A DNA stretch of 64,000 nucleotides. Origin: Torreya grandis (lineage: Eukaryota; Streptophyta; Pinopsida; Cupressales; Taxaceae). The stretch is from the NCBI GenBank assembly GCA_037957365.1, contig JARHVA010002423.1, forward strand, positions 2,508,501-2,572,500, read 5' to 3'. This document shows, piece by piece, positions 24,860 through 36,925 of the stretch (position 1 is its first letter; each line of letters starts with the position of its first letter). A program made the position numbers and the translations under genes. The notes under the pieces were generated by a model that did no database searches, was not told where the DNA came from, and worked only from the letters and a program-made list of their open reading frames with translations.

Positions 24860-25480
24860 TGTATTGATAACTTGTTGGTAGCCTTATCTACTTCACTCAC
24901 ACCAAACCTGATATCTCTTATGTTGTTGGTATTATTTCAAGATTCATGTAGGAGCCCCATGAGTTTCACTGGAAAGAAATTAAGAGGATCTTTCACTACA
25001 TTTAGGATTCACACAGGTATGAGATAGACTATAGGGTTGGTTTAGATTTTGAATTGGTCACCTACATAGACTTAGATTAGGATGACAGCATTGAGTGTCA
25101 TAAGTCCACTTTAGGTTATAGTTTCCCATTGGGTTTAGGCCCCATCAGTTGGTTGAGAAAGAATTAAAATGCTATTGCTCTATCTTTCATAAAGGCAGAG
25201 TATATGGGAGTTGTTAATGTAGCTACCAAGGTTATTTAGCTTCATAGGATTCTTTTTAAGCTTGATATCTAGGTCAGGTAGCTATAGTCATATTTTATGA
25301 CAATTAAAGCACCATTCAAATTAATAAGAATCCAATCCTTCATTAGAGGACCAAACACATTGATATTCACATATACTTCATTTAGGAACTAATTCATGAG
25401 TAGGTCATCAACTTAGTATTTTTCTAGTCTTCAAAGTGGGTTATTGATATATTCACCAAACCCTTCATTGAGATCAAGTT
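24860..25480 (+). pseudogene. copia RNase H
   Basis: The trace contains the RT-RH connection VGSLIYFTHTKPDISY, a YIDLD block, GLGPISWLRKN and SFIKAEYM (usual S-x-x-EAEYM). These are the conserved copia RNase H landmarks. RNase H removes the RNA strand during cDNA synthesis. It is broken by multiple stops, and after about 25,290 only a weak tail can be followed towards the 3' LTR. Confidence 0.8.
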
Positions 25481-25711
25481 CAATCATATATTATCTCTTC
25501 TTGGGGTGTGGTCCACTTCAATAGCTTCATCATATTCAAGGGGGGCCCTTCTAGCCTCTTTTCTTCTTCATTTATCTCTTTTGAGGGGAGTTTTTCCCAC
25601 TAGGTTTTATCTTCTCTATGTATGAGGGATTATATTATACATGGGTACTTGATCAGGCCTAGTTGTTAGGACCCTTTTTTATCATTGCCTACCTAAGTTG
25701 TGTTTATGGGG

Positions 25712-26170
25712 GTGTTAGTGTAATATTTATTATCCTCAAAATTTTATTAGATTTTTCCTACTTGGATATTCCTTGTCATTTAGATTTAATACATTTATGG
25801 ATAATCTTGCTTAGGTATGAAGTCATAGGAGTTTCTATTGACCTATCATATGTTAGAATGGTAATCTTACACCTCATTCATTGTGGGGGTTACTCTATTG
25901 ACTATCTATTCTTAGACTAGGAAGTTACACTATATTTTGAGGCATCCTTAACCACCTTTCATGGAGGAGTTACATTCACTCATATTTGTACTTATACTTC
26001 ATAAAGATTATCTAATCTGAATGTATTGAGTTGGAGCCATAAACTTTGTCATGTGCAAATTAGTCTTTGTTTATTCATAATTTGTAGTTGTATGCATTTT
26101 TCCAAATTTATCCTTCATGCAAATCATGTCTCACATCAATTTTGTGTACTTTTATGAACCTATAGATCCA
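25712..26170 (+). repeat. copia 3' LTR
   Basis: It is 459 bp, begins TGTTAGTGTA and ends gatcca. The short purine tract tatggggg directly before it is the likely remnant of the polypurine tract. Divergence from the 5' LTR is visible throughout, so the insertion is not recent. Confidence 0.87.
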
Positions 26171-26945
26171 TAGCTCCACTTTTGGCATGGATTTGGGTCT
26201 GAGAAGACCATGGGGACCCATGTAAGAGTCTGTATGTTTTCCATCAATAGAACACTCTTAAAAAAACCTCTAAGTACATTATTTCTTCAATATTATACCT
26301 TTTTCCCCCTTTATAATTATTGGAGATGGTGAACCAAGTGACTATTCATCTTCCCCTAACTTTTATAGAGGTAGAGCAATATGTCAAAATGTTTTCCACC
26401 TCTCTTTTCTTGTATCTATTTCAATATCTCTTCACTTTGTCATTATAAAATGATAAATAAGTAGTCACAAAGAAGTATAAAAATTTATAAATAGTTATTT
26501 AAGACACTTGGAGGATGTGTATGAATATATATAAAAATATGGCATTGCCAAGGTGTTGTGTGACTTAAAAATACCCCTATCCAAGGATAAAACCTTCATA
26601 TTTGCTCTTTCCTAGAAAGTGTAATCTCAACATTAGAATGCACAATGAGACTAAAGTAATTAAATAACTTAATCTTATCAAAACTACCTTAATATCTCTA
26701 TAATAATTTAAAATATAATGTGATCAACTTACTAGCTTTGTTCCTTGGTTAATTTGGTCAACTTTAGATCATAGTTGTTCTTGGAAGGGTTACCGCTTTG
26801 CCTCCTTGAGTATGATTCTTCATTTATTTGACTTTACACTTAACCTTAAATTTTAAAACTTACCTTAAATAATGATAAACACATAAATAAGACCATAATG
26901 AATGACTAGTACATGATAAGACCAAATTTCTTAAACTTGTTACTC
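26171..26945 (-). repeat. long repeat A, segment 3
   Basis: It matches 34,851-35,712 collinearly: gcatggatttgg, agaagaccatggggaccc, aaccaagtgactattca and aatacccctatccaag occur in both. Homology is lost at 26,945 because a G2 element interrupts copy B at 35,713, so the true right end of A lies somewhere between 26,945 and about 27,440. Confidence 0.87.
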
Positions 26946-27440
26946 ACTAGACAATCTTAAATGACCTTGTAAGTTACCAAGGAAGATACACTATCCATAA
27001 TCCTATATCATTAATGACCAATGCATGACCTTCATAATGGATATCAAAAAAATTAAGGTAAGTTTCATAAATTTTTTGAGTGAAACCCATTCTTATTTCT
27101 AACATCTTTGTGACCTCCCCAGATTACATGTTTATTATGCATCTAGACTAATGGCCTTGAGAAATATATTGGGATATGGGGTCATGAATGCAACCTGAAT
27201 TGAATTCAATTTAAAATTTAGACTTGACAAAAACCTTGAAAAAAAATTAAACTAAATTTACTTAAACACACACCACACATACACATGTATCATAAGACAC
27301 TTGGAGGAAGGACAATAACCAAAGCAAACAAACAACATGTGCACTAAACACTTAGGAAAAGAAAAAGAACTTTCATAATATGTAAAACATCACAAATATA
27401 ACCTTAATATAATGGATTTAAAATTGTCCCATTGACTATG
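26946..27440. other. end of repeat A and 3' untranslated part of the minus-strand element
   Basis: No coding is supported. Somewhere here repeat A must end and the internal region begin. I see no unambiguous LTR terminus or polypurine tract. Confidence 0.4.
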
Positions 27441-27479
27441 ATACTCAACTCTTCTTTATGAATCTTTGCAAGTTGAAAA

Positions 27480-28345
27480 GCATTGTGTTCTTTCCAACCA
27501 ATGACTAGATAGGGCCCACTCCACAATGTGTCAAAATTGGTATGCTTGTAAATTTTGTACCTATATTCATCCCACTTCAACACAAGGTCTCCCTCTTGAT
27601 ATTATTTTTAAATATTCCTCTTATCAAATATCTTCTTTATTTTGGGTTGTGGTACTCCATGGTATACATAACATGATTTCTTGTCTCCTCTAAGACCATA
27701 AATTATATCAATATTATCTCCATAAGATCACTTTCCATCATCTCAAGTTGATGATCCAACTCAAGGGATGATAGAAAAATATAAATAGGTATATTTTCCT
27801 CTCTTCCATATACAAGAATTTAGGGTGAGTTTTCAATAGCCTTTTGGGGGATGATCCTATCAGCTCATAGAGTTGTCCTTAACTTGGTGTGCCAAGCTCT
27901 TTGATTATCTTCGATTGTTCTCTTAATTATTCTAATCAAGTTATTATTAGTGGAATTAATTATCCCATTAACTTGAAGGTAGTAATTATAATAATAACTT
28001 AGATAATTTCCATGTGTGAGTGACCACTCAACTATTCTTTCACCATTAAAAGCAAAAGAATTATAAAAAATAATTATTGAAGGCACTCTTAATCTGGTCA
28101 CTAGGCCTTCATAGAAGTTAAAACCTAAATTTTCACTACCCTCATTAAGAGATATGGCTTCCAAATAAATTTTAAAATAATCATTGGTTGTACTCACCCA
28201 TCTATGGCTAACACTTTAATATAGATTTATCATGACAATGAAATCAAGACTCCATTGCATGAATGGTTGATCCATGTATAATAAACTCACACTTTACTAC
28301 ATCACAAGTAAAATGAAACTAAAATCTAATTGTAGAATAGTTCCT
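27480..28345 (-). pseudogene. gypsy integrase core and C-terminus (element with giant LTRs)
   Basis: Minus-strand reading gives an AMEWSLDFI block (usual W.LD.I, first catalytic Asp), VSTTNDYFKIYLEAISL, GLVTRLRVPSIIIFYN (the usual DN is YN, so the second Asp is lost), YYLQVNGIINSTN (the usual catalytic Glu is Ile or Asn) and NLIRIIKRTIEDNQRAWHTK. The C-terminal part with a VGPYLVIGWK-like stretch follows at about 27,500. With two of three catalytic positions gone the protein would be inactive. To the right it joins protease-side sequence directly, with no RT or RNase H between them. Confidence 0.85.
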
Positions 28346-28379
28346 TTCACTTGAATTAAAAAATAACATAATACCTACC

Positions 28380-29260
28380 CATACTCTATTCTCACTTCTT
28401 GAGCCAATAACTAATATATTCTATAAGCCATCACTATCTTCACTTGGCTTAGAGAGAGAGGGTATGGTTGTACCTTCTTCCTAAAAATAGTAAACACCAA
28501 GACCAACCTATTCAACACATATATATGGATCATACTCATGATTTTTTTCTCCCCACTCATCAAAGAAAATATTTGGTATGCCTTCAAGAGGAACAATTGG
28601 TTCTTGATCATTAGGATGATCCTCATCATTAATGATGGTGCAATTTACATTTGAAATTTTTGTCTTATTTAGATCAAGATGAAAATTGGCATAGGTTCAG
28701 ATCTGATTATAACCTTAGTGCCATATCTAGTTCTAAAATCCATGTATGACCAATTAGATTATAGGTAACCTCTAATCTTGGTGATGAAGTCTCTTGATAA
28801 GTAAAGAGCAAAGTATGGTGTCAAATCTACTATAACCACATCTTCAACAATATACAAATTAGGATAAGCATGAATAGTATGGATCAAACCTTTGATCACA
28901 CCCATGGTCTTAGTAGTTGAACCATCTAATTACAATAAACCTTTGTCATTAGGCTCATATTTTATGCCTAACTTATCATCTATTTATCTAGACATCACTG
29001 AGTTACTTGCCATTATATCATATAATTGTGTACTAGGAAATATCTAATGATCATTGAAACATAAAAATGAGGTGGCTTACCATATTTTATTGGTTTCCCA
29101 CTAGTAGGTAAAGGATGGTTTATAAAAACTAAACTCTTTCTTATATTTGATGTGTTTATAAGGCTGAGCTTTGACAATTCCTCTTGAAGTATTTCTCTTT
29201 GCCTAGGAAAAGCCAATGTATCCCACATATGAATGGTTACATTCACCTTCTTCATTTATT
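28380..29260 (-). pseudogene. gypsy protease region and post-protease linker
   Basis: The minus-strand trace begins near 29,255 with FPRQREILQEELSKL and KPPHFYVSMII, a segment found just before or at the start of the protease in plant gypsy elements. It continues with GVIKGLIHTIHAYPNLYIVE and DLTPYFALYLSRDFI, a typical protease second half. The DSGA-type active site is not readable. A linker rich in Asp, Glu and Pro follows to about 28,400, then integrase sequence starts at about 28,345. Confidence 0.65.
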
Positions 29261-29899
29261 TAAAATAAAACATCTTTATCCTTGATACATAGAAGGCATA
29301 GTGGATGCACCTTTACCCATCTCTTGAGTGTCATCAATTTTCCTCCTTTTAGACCTTGTATTGGTTGTAATATAAGTATCACTAGCCTTACTTGTGCTTC
29401 CTAATTTATTGATTTCACATCATTCTCCCTCATGAAAATTTAAAAATGTACCATTGGATTGAACTTGTTCTCCATTTTTCATTGATTTGGAACTTTGTCT
29501 TATGTCATAGAAGGAATGGTTCTATTTTGTGCCATAAAATCTTGATTGAACACGTCATATTGATTAGAGGGTTTATTAGGGGGCTGATCCCATTGTTAAG
29601 AGCAATAATGATCTTGTATCAAAAAAATTTTGAGTATATAATAGGGTTATATAAGTAGAGGAAACATTGAGGTTGTAGCTACTATATGGTCTCACATTGG
29701 TAATCTACCCTTGCCCTTGAGAATTTATTTAGAAAGATGGCCTATGGGGAAAATATGGTTGATTGGATTGGTATGGAGCTTAATAAGGTATATGATTTTT
29801 TTTTCCTTTTCTCCATTACTATAAACTTTTTTTAAGGTTCTTAAGTAGCCCTTCAACATCATTTGAATCTCTTGGTTAACTAGGAGAAACCAACTTATC
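29261..29899 (-). pseudogene. gag C-terminal region, poorly preserved
   Basis: This lies between recognisable Gag (right) and protease (left). Coding on the minus strand can only be followed in fragments, and I cannot identify a zinc knuckle. Its position implies the Gag C-terminus and the Gag-protease junction. Confidence 0.4.
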
Positions 29900-30600
29900 A
29901 CTGATCAATGTAGGAATGGGTTCAAGAGTGGGATTAGGGGTTGTATATCAGGAAACAATGGCATAAGAGGCCTTATGGATATCTTTATAGCCTATATGAG
30001 GTTATTTTCAGCTTTTATGTCAAGGTCATGGGCTTTTGGTATTGTCTAACCTCCCATAGATTGTATCATAATAGCTATGTCACTATTCAATGCTTTGAGA
30101 TAGTAGATGAATGCATAATTTGGAGTGGGTATAAAAATAATTGGGATCCTATCCCATGTATTTTTTAATCTAGAATTGAAGGATTTTATTAATTCTTTTA
30201 GGTATTTATTGATAGTAGTAAATTGTTTAGCTAGTGACAAATGATCACTCTTGTCTTCAAACCTATTACTCAACTTGTCTCCCAATTCATCCCATGACTT
30301 GATTTAATTAGGACCTAAATTATTATACTAACACAAATATTTTCCCTTTAAAGATATTTCCAATAACCTAATGGCTAAATTATATTATGTGACATTATGG
30401 ATATTACAAAAATTACCGATATCTCTTATATGCTCAATGGGTGTAATAGTGTTCTCTCCACTAAAGTATGGGACACTCTTTAGGGATGTCACAAGTATTT
30501 CATCATATTGTTCAAGGTTTATAGGATATATATAATTTAATGGAACAAAAGGTAGATTTATATCCATATTGTTAGACTTGGGAGAGCTTGGAGTATATTA
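29900..30600 (-). pseudogene. gypsy Gag capsid domain (element with giant LTRs)
   Basis: The minus strand encodes VPYFSGENTITPIEHIRDIG (30,490-30,430), then after small disruptions a SWDELGDKLSNRFEDKSDHL block and KNTWDRIP, then ALNSDIAIMIQSMGG. This is the retrotrans_gag pattern of plant gypsy elements ('F.G.....EHI..F.....' then 'W..L...F...F'). The first visible Met, at about 30,567, starts MDINLPFVPLNY. Stops and frameshifts break it. It is a different family from the G2 Gag. Confidence 0.8.
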
Positions 30601-30905
30601 GAAATGAAATTTTCTTCCAGGTGTCTTGGTATAAGTAAGAGTATGGAGAAATATATTTATTTTACTTAAAAAGGGGAAATTAAATATATTTGAAAGGAAT
30701 AAATTTGGCCCTTAACCTTATTGTCACCATTGGCATAAAAAATACCTTGTTACTCTGTAAACAAGAGCTAAGAACTTGTTGGAGTCCTTAGATGCTACAT
30801 GAAGGAGGTTGTTACAGCTATAAATTTACCTAAAACAACATTAATCTTGGAAAACCTTGTTCAAATTTAGTACCTCCAAGAATTCCAAAATTTTTATCTA
30901 TATAA
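30601..30905 (-). other. leader between gag and repeat B
   Basis: About 300 bp of non-coding sequence where the 5' leader and primer binding site of a minus-strand element would be. I searched for the reverse complement of TGGTATCAGAG and TGGCGC types next to 30,906 and saw none. Confidence 0.4.
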
Positions 30906-33900
30906 CTTTCACCCCTAGGAATGTTTTTCAATCTTTCTTAACTAGATGATATCATGGGAACAATCCTAGGTTATGTGTGACCTATTAAGTGGATTGAACC
31001 TCTAGGTTGGGCTATCTCCCTTGATCATTCACCTAAAAACTATAAAAAAAACTTATAAAAATTAAAAGGAAAAAATATATAAATGATCTAAAACTAATAA
31101 TCAAATATGGAGTTGATGCACCAAATATAGAGACTTCAACTTTTTATTGTTTGCACTATGAAATGACAAGTTACAATCTAATTTCATAACTTAAAAATAG
31201 CTCCTATGATGCTAGTGTTTCTATATGAAGTTTGTGGTTGTTTAAATAGATAATTTTATTATTAAATAGGCCTAAGAGTATAAACTAATGATATTTCAAC
31301 ACTTAAACTCATCAAACCATGTATTACACATCATATGACATGTGGAAAGAATACTAACTTTCTTAGAGGCATGAAAAAGGACAAATACATGGAATTAATC
31401 TCACTATCACAAAAAATTCATAAAAAAACTCACTAAAAATCACCATATTAAAGATAAAAATAGTATAACTTATATTTAATTGATGTCAAATGCAAGTACA
31501 AGTCTTAAATTTTTTAGGGCTTCACCATAACCAGTTTGAAGATTCATTCAATGCCTCTCAAGGTTTCATTTATAGATGAACTAGAAGAAGAGAGAAGGAT
31601 AGGAAATAACTCATGAGATTCATATAATGATTATATTAATTAATAAATAGATAAATAGTGACAAAAAGTTGAAAATAATGTGTTTTCATCTTCCCTCTTA
31701 GCCTTATAGAACATGTGTTGGAGTAACTCTTTATAAGGGTGGTGTAAGAATTATTCTTGGTAGTTGTGATCCCTTATTGATCATAAATCCTTCTCATGGA
31801 GTTACCTATATACTTATTTGAATATTTAAAATCTCATTAATTGAAACTTTACACCCTTGAAGATCCTTTTTGATTGCCTTGGTCTCTTGTAATGCTTCCT
31901 TTTCTTAGATATTTGGACATGAGTTTCAAACTTCTTCATTTTATATCCTTTTTTTCCATTAGGAATTGGGCACTAAATAAAATAAAGTTTTATTTATTAA
32001 ATGTATCTACCATATTTTATTAATTAATTTAATTCTTTTATAAATTCAAGGATCCTTTGTTAAGCATTATGGATCACCTTACAGTTGTAGTCTACAAACC
32101 TATTTGACAAGAGAGTAACCAAAAGATCTTCTTTGTCATGGAAACCTAAAATAGCATTGAGGATTATTTTTAATCCTTTTTTATGACCAAATTTTATATT
32201 CAATATTTTCATCCAGTGTTTTTATGTGATTAATGTAGATCTTTAGACCCCAACTTACCTTTACAAGGCCTACAACTAGGCCTCTTGTGATAGATAGTGT
32301 GATAGTGATCAAAGGCTTATCTCAAGGATTGAAAGCCTATTTAAATAACTATGGGAGGTCTTGAGAGAAATTTATAAGGATAGGATTATTATTCAAATGC
32401 ATACCCATGATGTCATACCTATAAATAGGCTTGCAATCTACCCTTCTTGAAGTCATATTGGTCATCTTTCTTGATTGAGGCCTAGATGTCCACTTGAAAA
32501 TTATACTATTACCATATAATATTATAAAACCAAATAAATATGGTAGTATCATATCTTTTTTTCTTAAAATACTCACTAAATTTTATTAGGAGAGTTTATC
32601 CAACTCAAAACCCTACATACAAGATCAAAAAGGAACTTTTTTAGGCCATTTTCCATATAACAATAGCTCACACGTGCCAAAACTATATTCATTAAAAATA
32701 TTATGAGATTAAAAGAGGTAATACAAGTGGTTTATGAGCCATTTATATTCATATTTAATGCTTGGAGTTCTTATTTATTCCATCGAGTCACATTTAGGGT
32801 TTAATAGGAATTTTAAGGTCACTTGTCTTCTTAAGGATAGTTCATAAAGATGGGGAGCCTAAACAAATAAAAATTCAAATAATATTGAGTGTAAAACCAC
32901 ATCATAATTCCATAATAGGCTTAGGATCCTATGAATCTCCTCATGCAAATTCACACGTACTAGAAACTAACTTTCTTAGCCATACAAGCATGATTATGCA
33001 TTTAAAGAGGGTTATTTGGAAAGAAAATGTATCAAATTTTTTGGTTTGGATTTTAAATCCAATTTTTGGGTTTTTTAAACATCCCATGATATTTTAAAAT
33101 GGTTTCATGATTGAATTAACCCTTCAATCTAATGAAATTTGTTTTAAGCTCTAAATAAGGATTTGTAACCCACTAAAGTGACCCTAGCAGGCCTTTTCCA
33201 ACATTTTAATTCCTTTTCATGGATATAAAAATTCAAGTTATATTGAAACATATCACTTATCCTTTTATAATCATAAATTTACAAAATACTTCAAAACATA
33301 CAAGTTTTCTCAATTTCTCATACACAGGCTTGTGTGTGATCTTTTAGACCTTTTAGGCCTAATTAGTCTTTTTGACCCCTTCATTACCTCCAATCACCTT
33401 GAAAAACCTATGAAGATATTTTTATAATTTATAATTAAATTTAATATGTTATTTTACCTTATTATATACTTCATGTATTTAGATAGTAATCAATACACTT
33501 TTCATCAATTCACCTACAACCTACCTACAGGTGTTTATAGGCTCTTGATTGCAATATTGAAGGTGTATCTTTTATCATTGGAACTTTAGTGGGTTTGAAT
33601 AATATTAAAATGTGTCTCATTCTTATCTTGACCTCTCTAAAACATTATAAAATTTTAATTCACATCATACATGTGCCATTTGATCATGTTGTTTGTAAAC
33701 AGGTTGTAGGTGTTCATTTAGGCCTTTTTAGTTGTATGTCACCAAAATGAACTCTATATACTAATAAAACATTACTGATGTGATTTTATCCTCATAAAAA
33801 TCCTAATAAAATTTTATTTTTACCTCTGTCTATATTTTTTTCCTCAAAACCCTCATCATCAACTTGTTTTTCAATCCTATTGCTTGCTCTATACATTATA

Positions 33901-35712
33901 TTATTTTGAACGTATTTAGATATCCTTCTCTCATTGTTGGACTAAGTAGTTTGGTTTAAATTATTTTATATATTTTTTATAAGTAAATATGACACTATAT
34001 TATTCATTAAATAGATAAAATACACCCTTATTGAGACCATTTAGTGATAATATTGACCTATAGGTTTGTAGACCTGAGGGTTCATAGTCTTTTCCTTGAA
34101 CTTGGCTTGAAGGAAAAGACTATAAGCTTTGAATATAATGAATTTTCAATTGGAATAAATTTTTATCATCATATTTAATTATATTTTATATGTTAATTAT
34201 CTTTAAAGTGTCTTGGATAATAAACACACACCCTTGTTTGACAAGGTTTCTTCACCATGGTTGTTAGTTCAAACATTTTAATTATGTATGCATAATTTCC
34301 TTCCTTTCTTAAAGTTCATTAATACAATTATGATTATATATGTTTTAGTAGTATTTATGAAGTTTTAAAAATTCAAACCACCTCATTAATTCATTATATT
34401 CACTAGTATACCTCACAACTTCTTTGTAAACAAGACTATCATGCTCAAACTATCAAATCAAGACTATTTGACACTGCATCAAACATGAGCATGAGAAAAT
34501 AAGAAATAAAATGATATTATATGGAACAAATAGTGATCAAAATACCATTAAAAAACATATTCATTCATTCATTTAACTTCAAAACTCTACATTTGGAGAA
34601 AACCAATCTTGGTGGGGTTTTGAGTCCTTTTTTTGCACCTTAACTTCTTAATGATTATTTGTAAAGTTAAGGAGCCTAAAAAGACAAAAAATGACATAAT
34701 GTGTAATTTAATTAAGTTACCCTCCTCTATCCAAAATATCTATTTCTAAATTTTTTCTCCTCAAAGTACCATCCACAAACTGGTTGGCCTTTTGAGCTAC
34801 CAAGAAGCAAGATGGAGAAAATAATGGATTTTCTACCATTTTTACCTCTATAACTCCATTTTTTGCATGGATTTGGATTTTAGAAGACCATGGGGACCCT
34901 CTTAAGATTTTTTATTTTTTCCATTAATATAAATCCTTTTCAAAAGACCTCCAAAAACATGTTTTTTTCAATATTATACTTATTTTACCCTTTAGAACTA
35001 TTAGAAATGGTAAACCAAGTGACTATTCAACTTCCCATAACTTGTAAAAAGATATATAAATGTGTCAAAAATGTTTCCCACCTCTCTTTTCCTAGTAAAC
35101 CAAGTGACTATTCAACTTCCCCTAACTTGTACAAAGATATAGAAATGTGTCAAAAATGTTTCCCACCTCTCTTTTCCTATAAATATTTCAATATCTCTTT
35201 ACTTGTCCATTATAAAATGATAAATAAGTAGTTACACAGGATTCCTAACATTGAAAAATAGTTATCTAAGAAACTTGGAGGATGTGTACAGACATATCTA
35301 ACATGATGTCATTACCAAGGTGTTAGATGAATTAAAAATACCCCTATCCAAGAACAAAACCTTCATATTTTCTTTTTCCTAACAAGTGTCATCCCAACAT
35401 TAAAATGCAAAATGAGACTAAAGTAATTAAATACCTTAATCTTATCAAAACTACCTTAATATATCCAAACTACTTTAAAATACAATGTGATCAACCTAAT
35501 AGCTTTGTTCCTTAGTCAATTTGGTCATATTTAGGTCATGGTTGTTCTTATAAGGGTCACTACCTTACCTCTTTGAGCATTATTATTCATTTATTTGACT
35601 TTAAACTTAATCTTAAATTTGTCAAATTTACCTTAAACAATGTTAAATGCATAAATAAGACCATAATTAATTACCAATACATGACAAGATAAAGTTACTT
35701 AAATGTGTTACT
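30906..35712 (-). repeat. long repeat B (probable 5' giant LTR), 4.8 kb, uninterrupted
   Basis: It aligns in the same orientation with A segments 1, 2 and 3 in order, and lacks both the array block and the copia element found in A. It therefore serves as the reference empty allele for both. Its right end is cut at 35,713 by a G2 LTR. It contains no coding trace on either strand. Together with the gag-PR-IN region between A and B, it is best read as a very long LTR. An alternative is a segmental duplication that happens to flank a gag fragment. Confidence 0.78.
35011..35179. repeat. 85-bp tandem duplication within repeat B
   Basis: The block starting taaaccaagtgactattcaa occurs at 35,011 and 35,096, with few differences. 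Repeat A has a single copy (about 26,331), so this duplication arose after A and B separated. Confidence 0.88.
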
Positions 35713-36894
35713 TGTATACACATAAAATTTTCAACTTTTATCAAATACTGATGCTTTACATCTTGTAGGAACCCATAAAGACTCAATCTCTCTTAATAAA
35801 TTCCTTAAAGGGTACATCAAGAAAGGGGTGGCCAACCATTAGTGTTTCATAGGATTGGTGTCCCTTATTTCCACTTATTACCAATCCAACAAGCTCTTAA
35901 ACCATTCCCTAAGTTATTAATCCTTTGTTACATACTATTTAAGTATTGTTTTTATTTCCACCCCTCTTTTATTCACATTAAACCCATTTTGACAATTGGA
36001 TATACTAGGTCTACTAGGCCGAACCTATCTAGTTCTGGTTAAAATTCACTTAGGGTCTAGGTTAACTGTTGGCTGACTTAGCCCATGACCTAGTGAAATT
36101 TTGTCCTTAATTGTACTAGGTTAACTGGGTCCCTACTGGCAAAATTTTTTGGAAGGTATTAGGGTTAAATCCTCATATATATAAAATATCATTTCATTAT
36201 TATTTACACAATCAATCAAGAGTTATTATTCACTTGCACTTCTTTAGAATTTACTCTTCCACCATTCTACTTGAGGAGTCTTAGATTAAGGTTTATACTT
36301 GGATAATTTATTATTGTGGATAAGTCTTGGATGCTTTGTCATTTATTAGTGATACTTACAAACCACAATAATTTCTTTAAAATCCCCTTTGTTTAAGGGA
36401 GAGATTGAGTCTCGATGCATTCATCATTCAAGGTAAGTATTCTCTAACTTTGATCCTCCCTTTAGTAAATAGAAGTTGTATAAGTATTGGATTCAAATAA
36501 TATTACTCTTCTTATTCCATGTATTATTGTCTTTCTCATACATAGCTTAATTGAGATTCTCCTATACATGTTTATTTTGTTTACTAACCCCCCTTTGAGC
36601 CACAAGCTTTGGTGATCACTAGATTAGAATTTTACTTTACTTGTTATTAGTTTAGAGAATATAAAACCTAGGACTCCCTTAGGGTTATTAAATGATTAAT
36701 CTTGATTGGAGCATTTGAAAACCTCCTTATCATAGTGTATTGTGGTAATATATCCCCTAATCAGGTCTAGTGGATCCCCATATTGGTCATGTTCCAAATT
36801 ATTTAATGTGTTCCCAATTAGAAGTGTAAGGTATGATCTATCTTCTTTGAGTTAGGATTAATCTATAGACATGATGCATTTATGATTTCATAAA
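35713..36894 (+). repeat. G2 copy 1 LTR
   Basis: It begins TGTATACACA directly at the break in repeat B. Its right end is placed by alignment with the LTR ending at 42,540 (attgcataca). The copy 1 terminus has mutated to about ttcataaa. Shared blocks with other G2 LTRs include 'gggagagattgagtct', 'ccattctacttgagga' and the 'gaccctaggttaactg'-type stretch. A TATA-like run (catatatataaaata) lies at about 36,174-36,188. Confidence 0.82.
36174..36188 (+). promoter_or_regulatory. TATA-like element in G2 LTR
   Basis: The run catatatataaaata sits where the minus-strand G2-type LTRs have CCTATATAAA (12,504 and 15,414), which makes it the likely core promoter position. Confidence 0.5.
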
Positions 36895-36899
36895 TTCTA

Positions 36900-36925
36900 G
36901 TGAGCCTGATGTGAATCTAACCCTT
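36900..36925 (+). other. possible primer binding site remnant of G2 copy 1
   Basis: Just after the LTR, tagtgagcctgatgtgaatc aligns with tggtgaacttgacatgaaac after the copy 2 LTR (42,544). The common pattern TGGTGAGCCTGA.GTGAA starts with TGG as expected for pairing with a tRNA 3' end. I cannot name the tRNA. Confidence 0.45.

Larger units (their letters stand above)
19652..26170 (+). mobile_element. Ty1/copia LTR retrotransposon, full-length but defective
   Basis: Two related LTRs (19,652-20,120 and 25,712-26,170) flank a tRNA-Met-type primer binding site and the domains Gag, protease, integrase, RT and RNase H in that order, which is the Ty1/copia arrangement. Integrase before RT excludes gypsy. 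The insertion splits long repeat A: repeat B keeps the unoccupied site near 34,851 (ctctataactcc), and the copia flanks are ctctatag on the left and tagctcc on the right. The target duplication is therefore around 'tatag', now blurred. Many in-frame stops, often TAG, and several frameshifts make it inactive. Confidence 0.92.

Noticed and set aside
34890..35231. 113-codon open frame in repeat B
   Set aside because: It contains the 85-bp tandem duplication, has no counterpart open frame in repeat A, and has no domain features.
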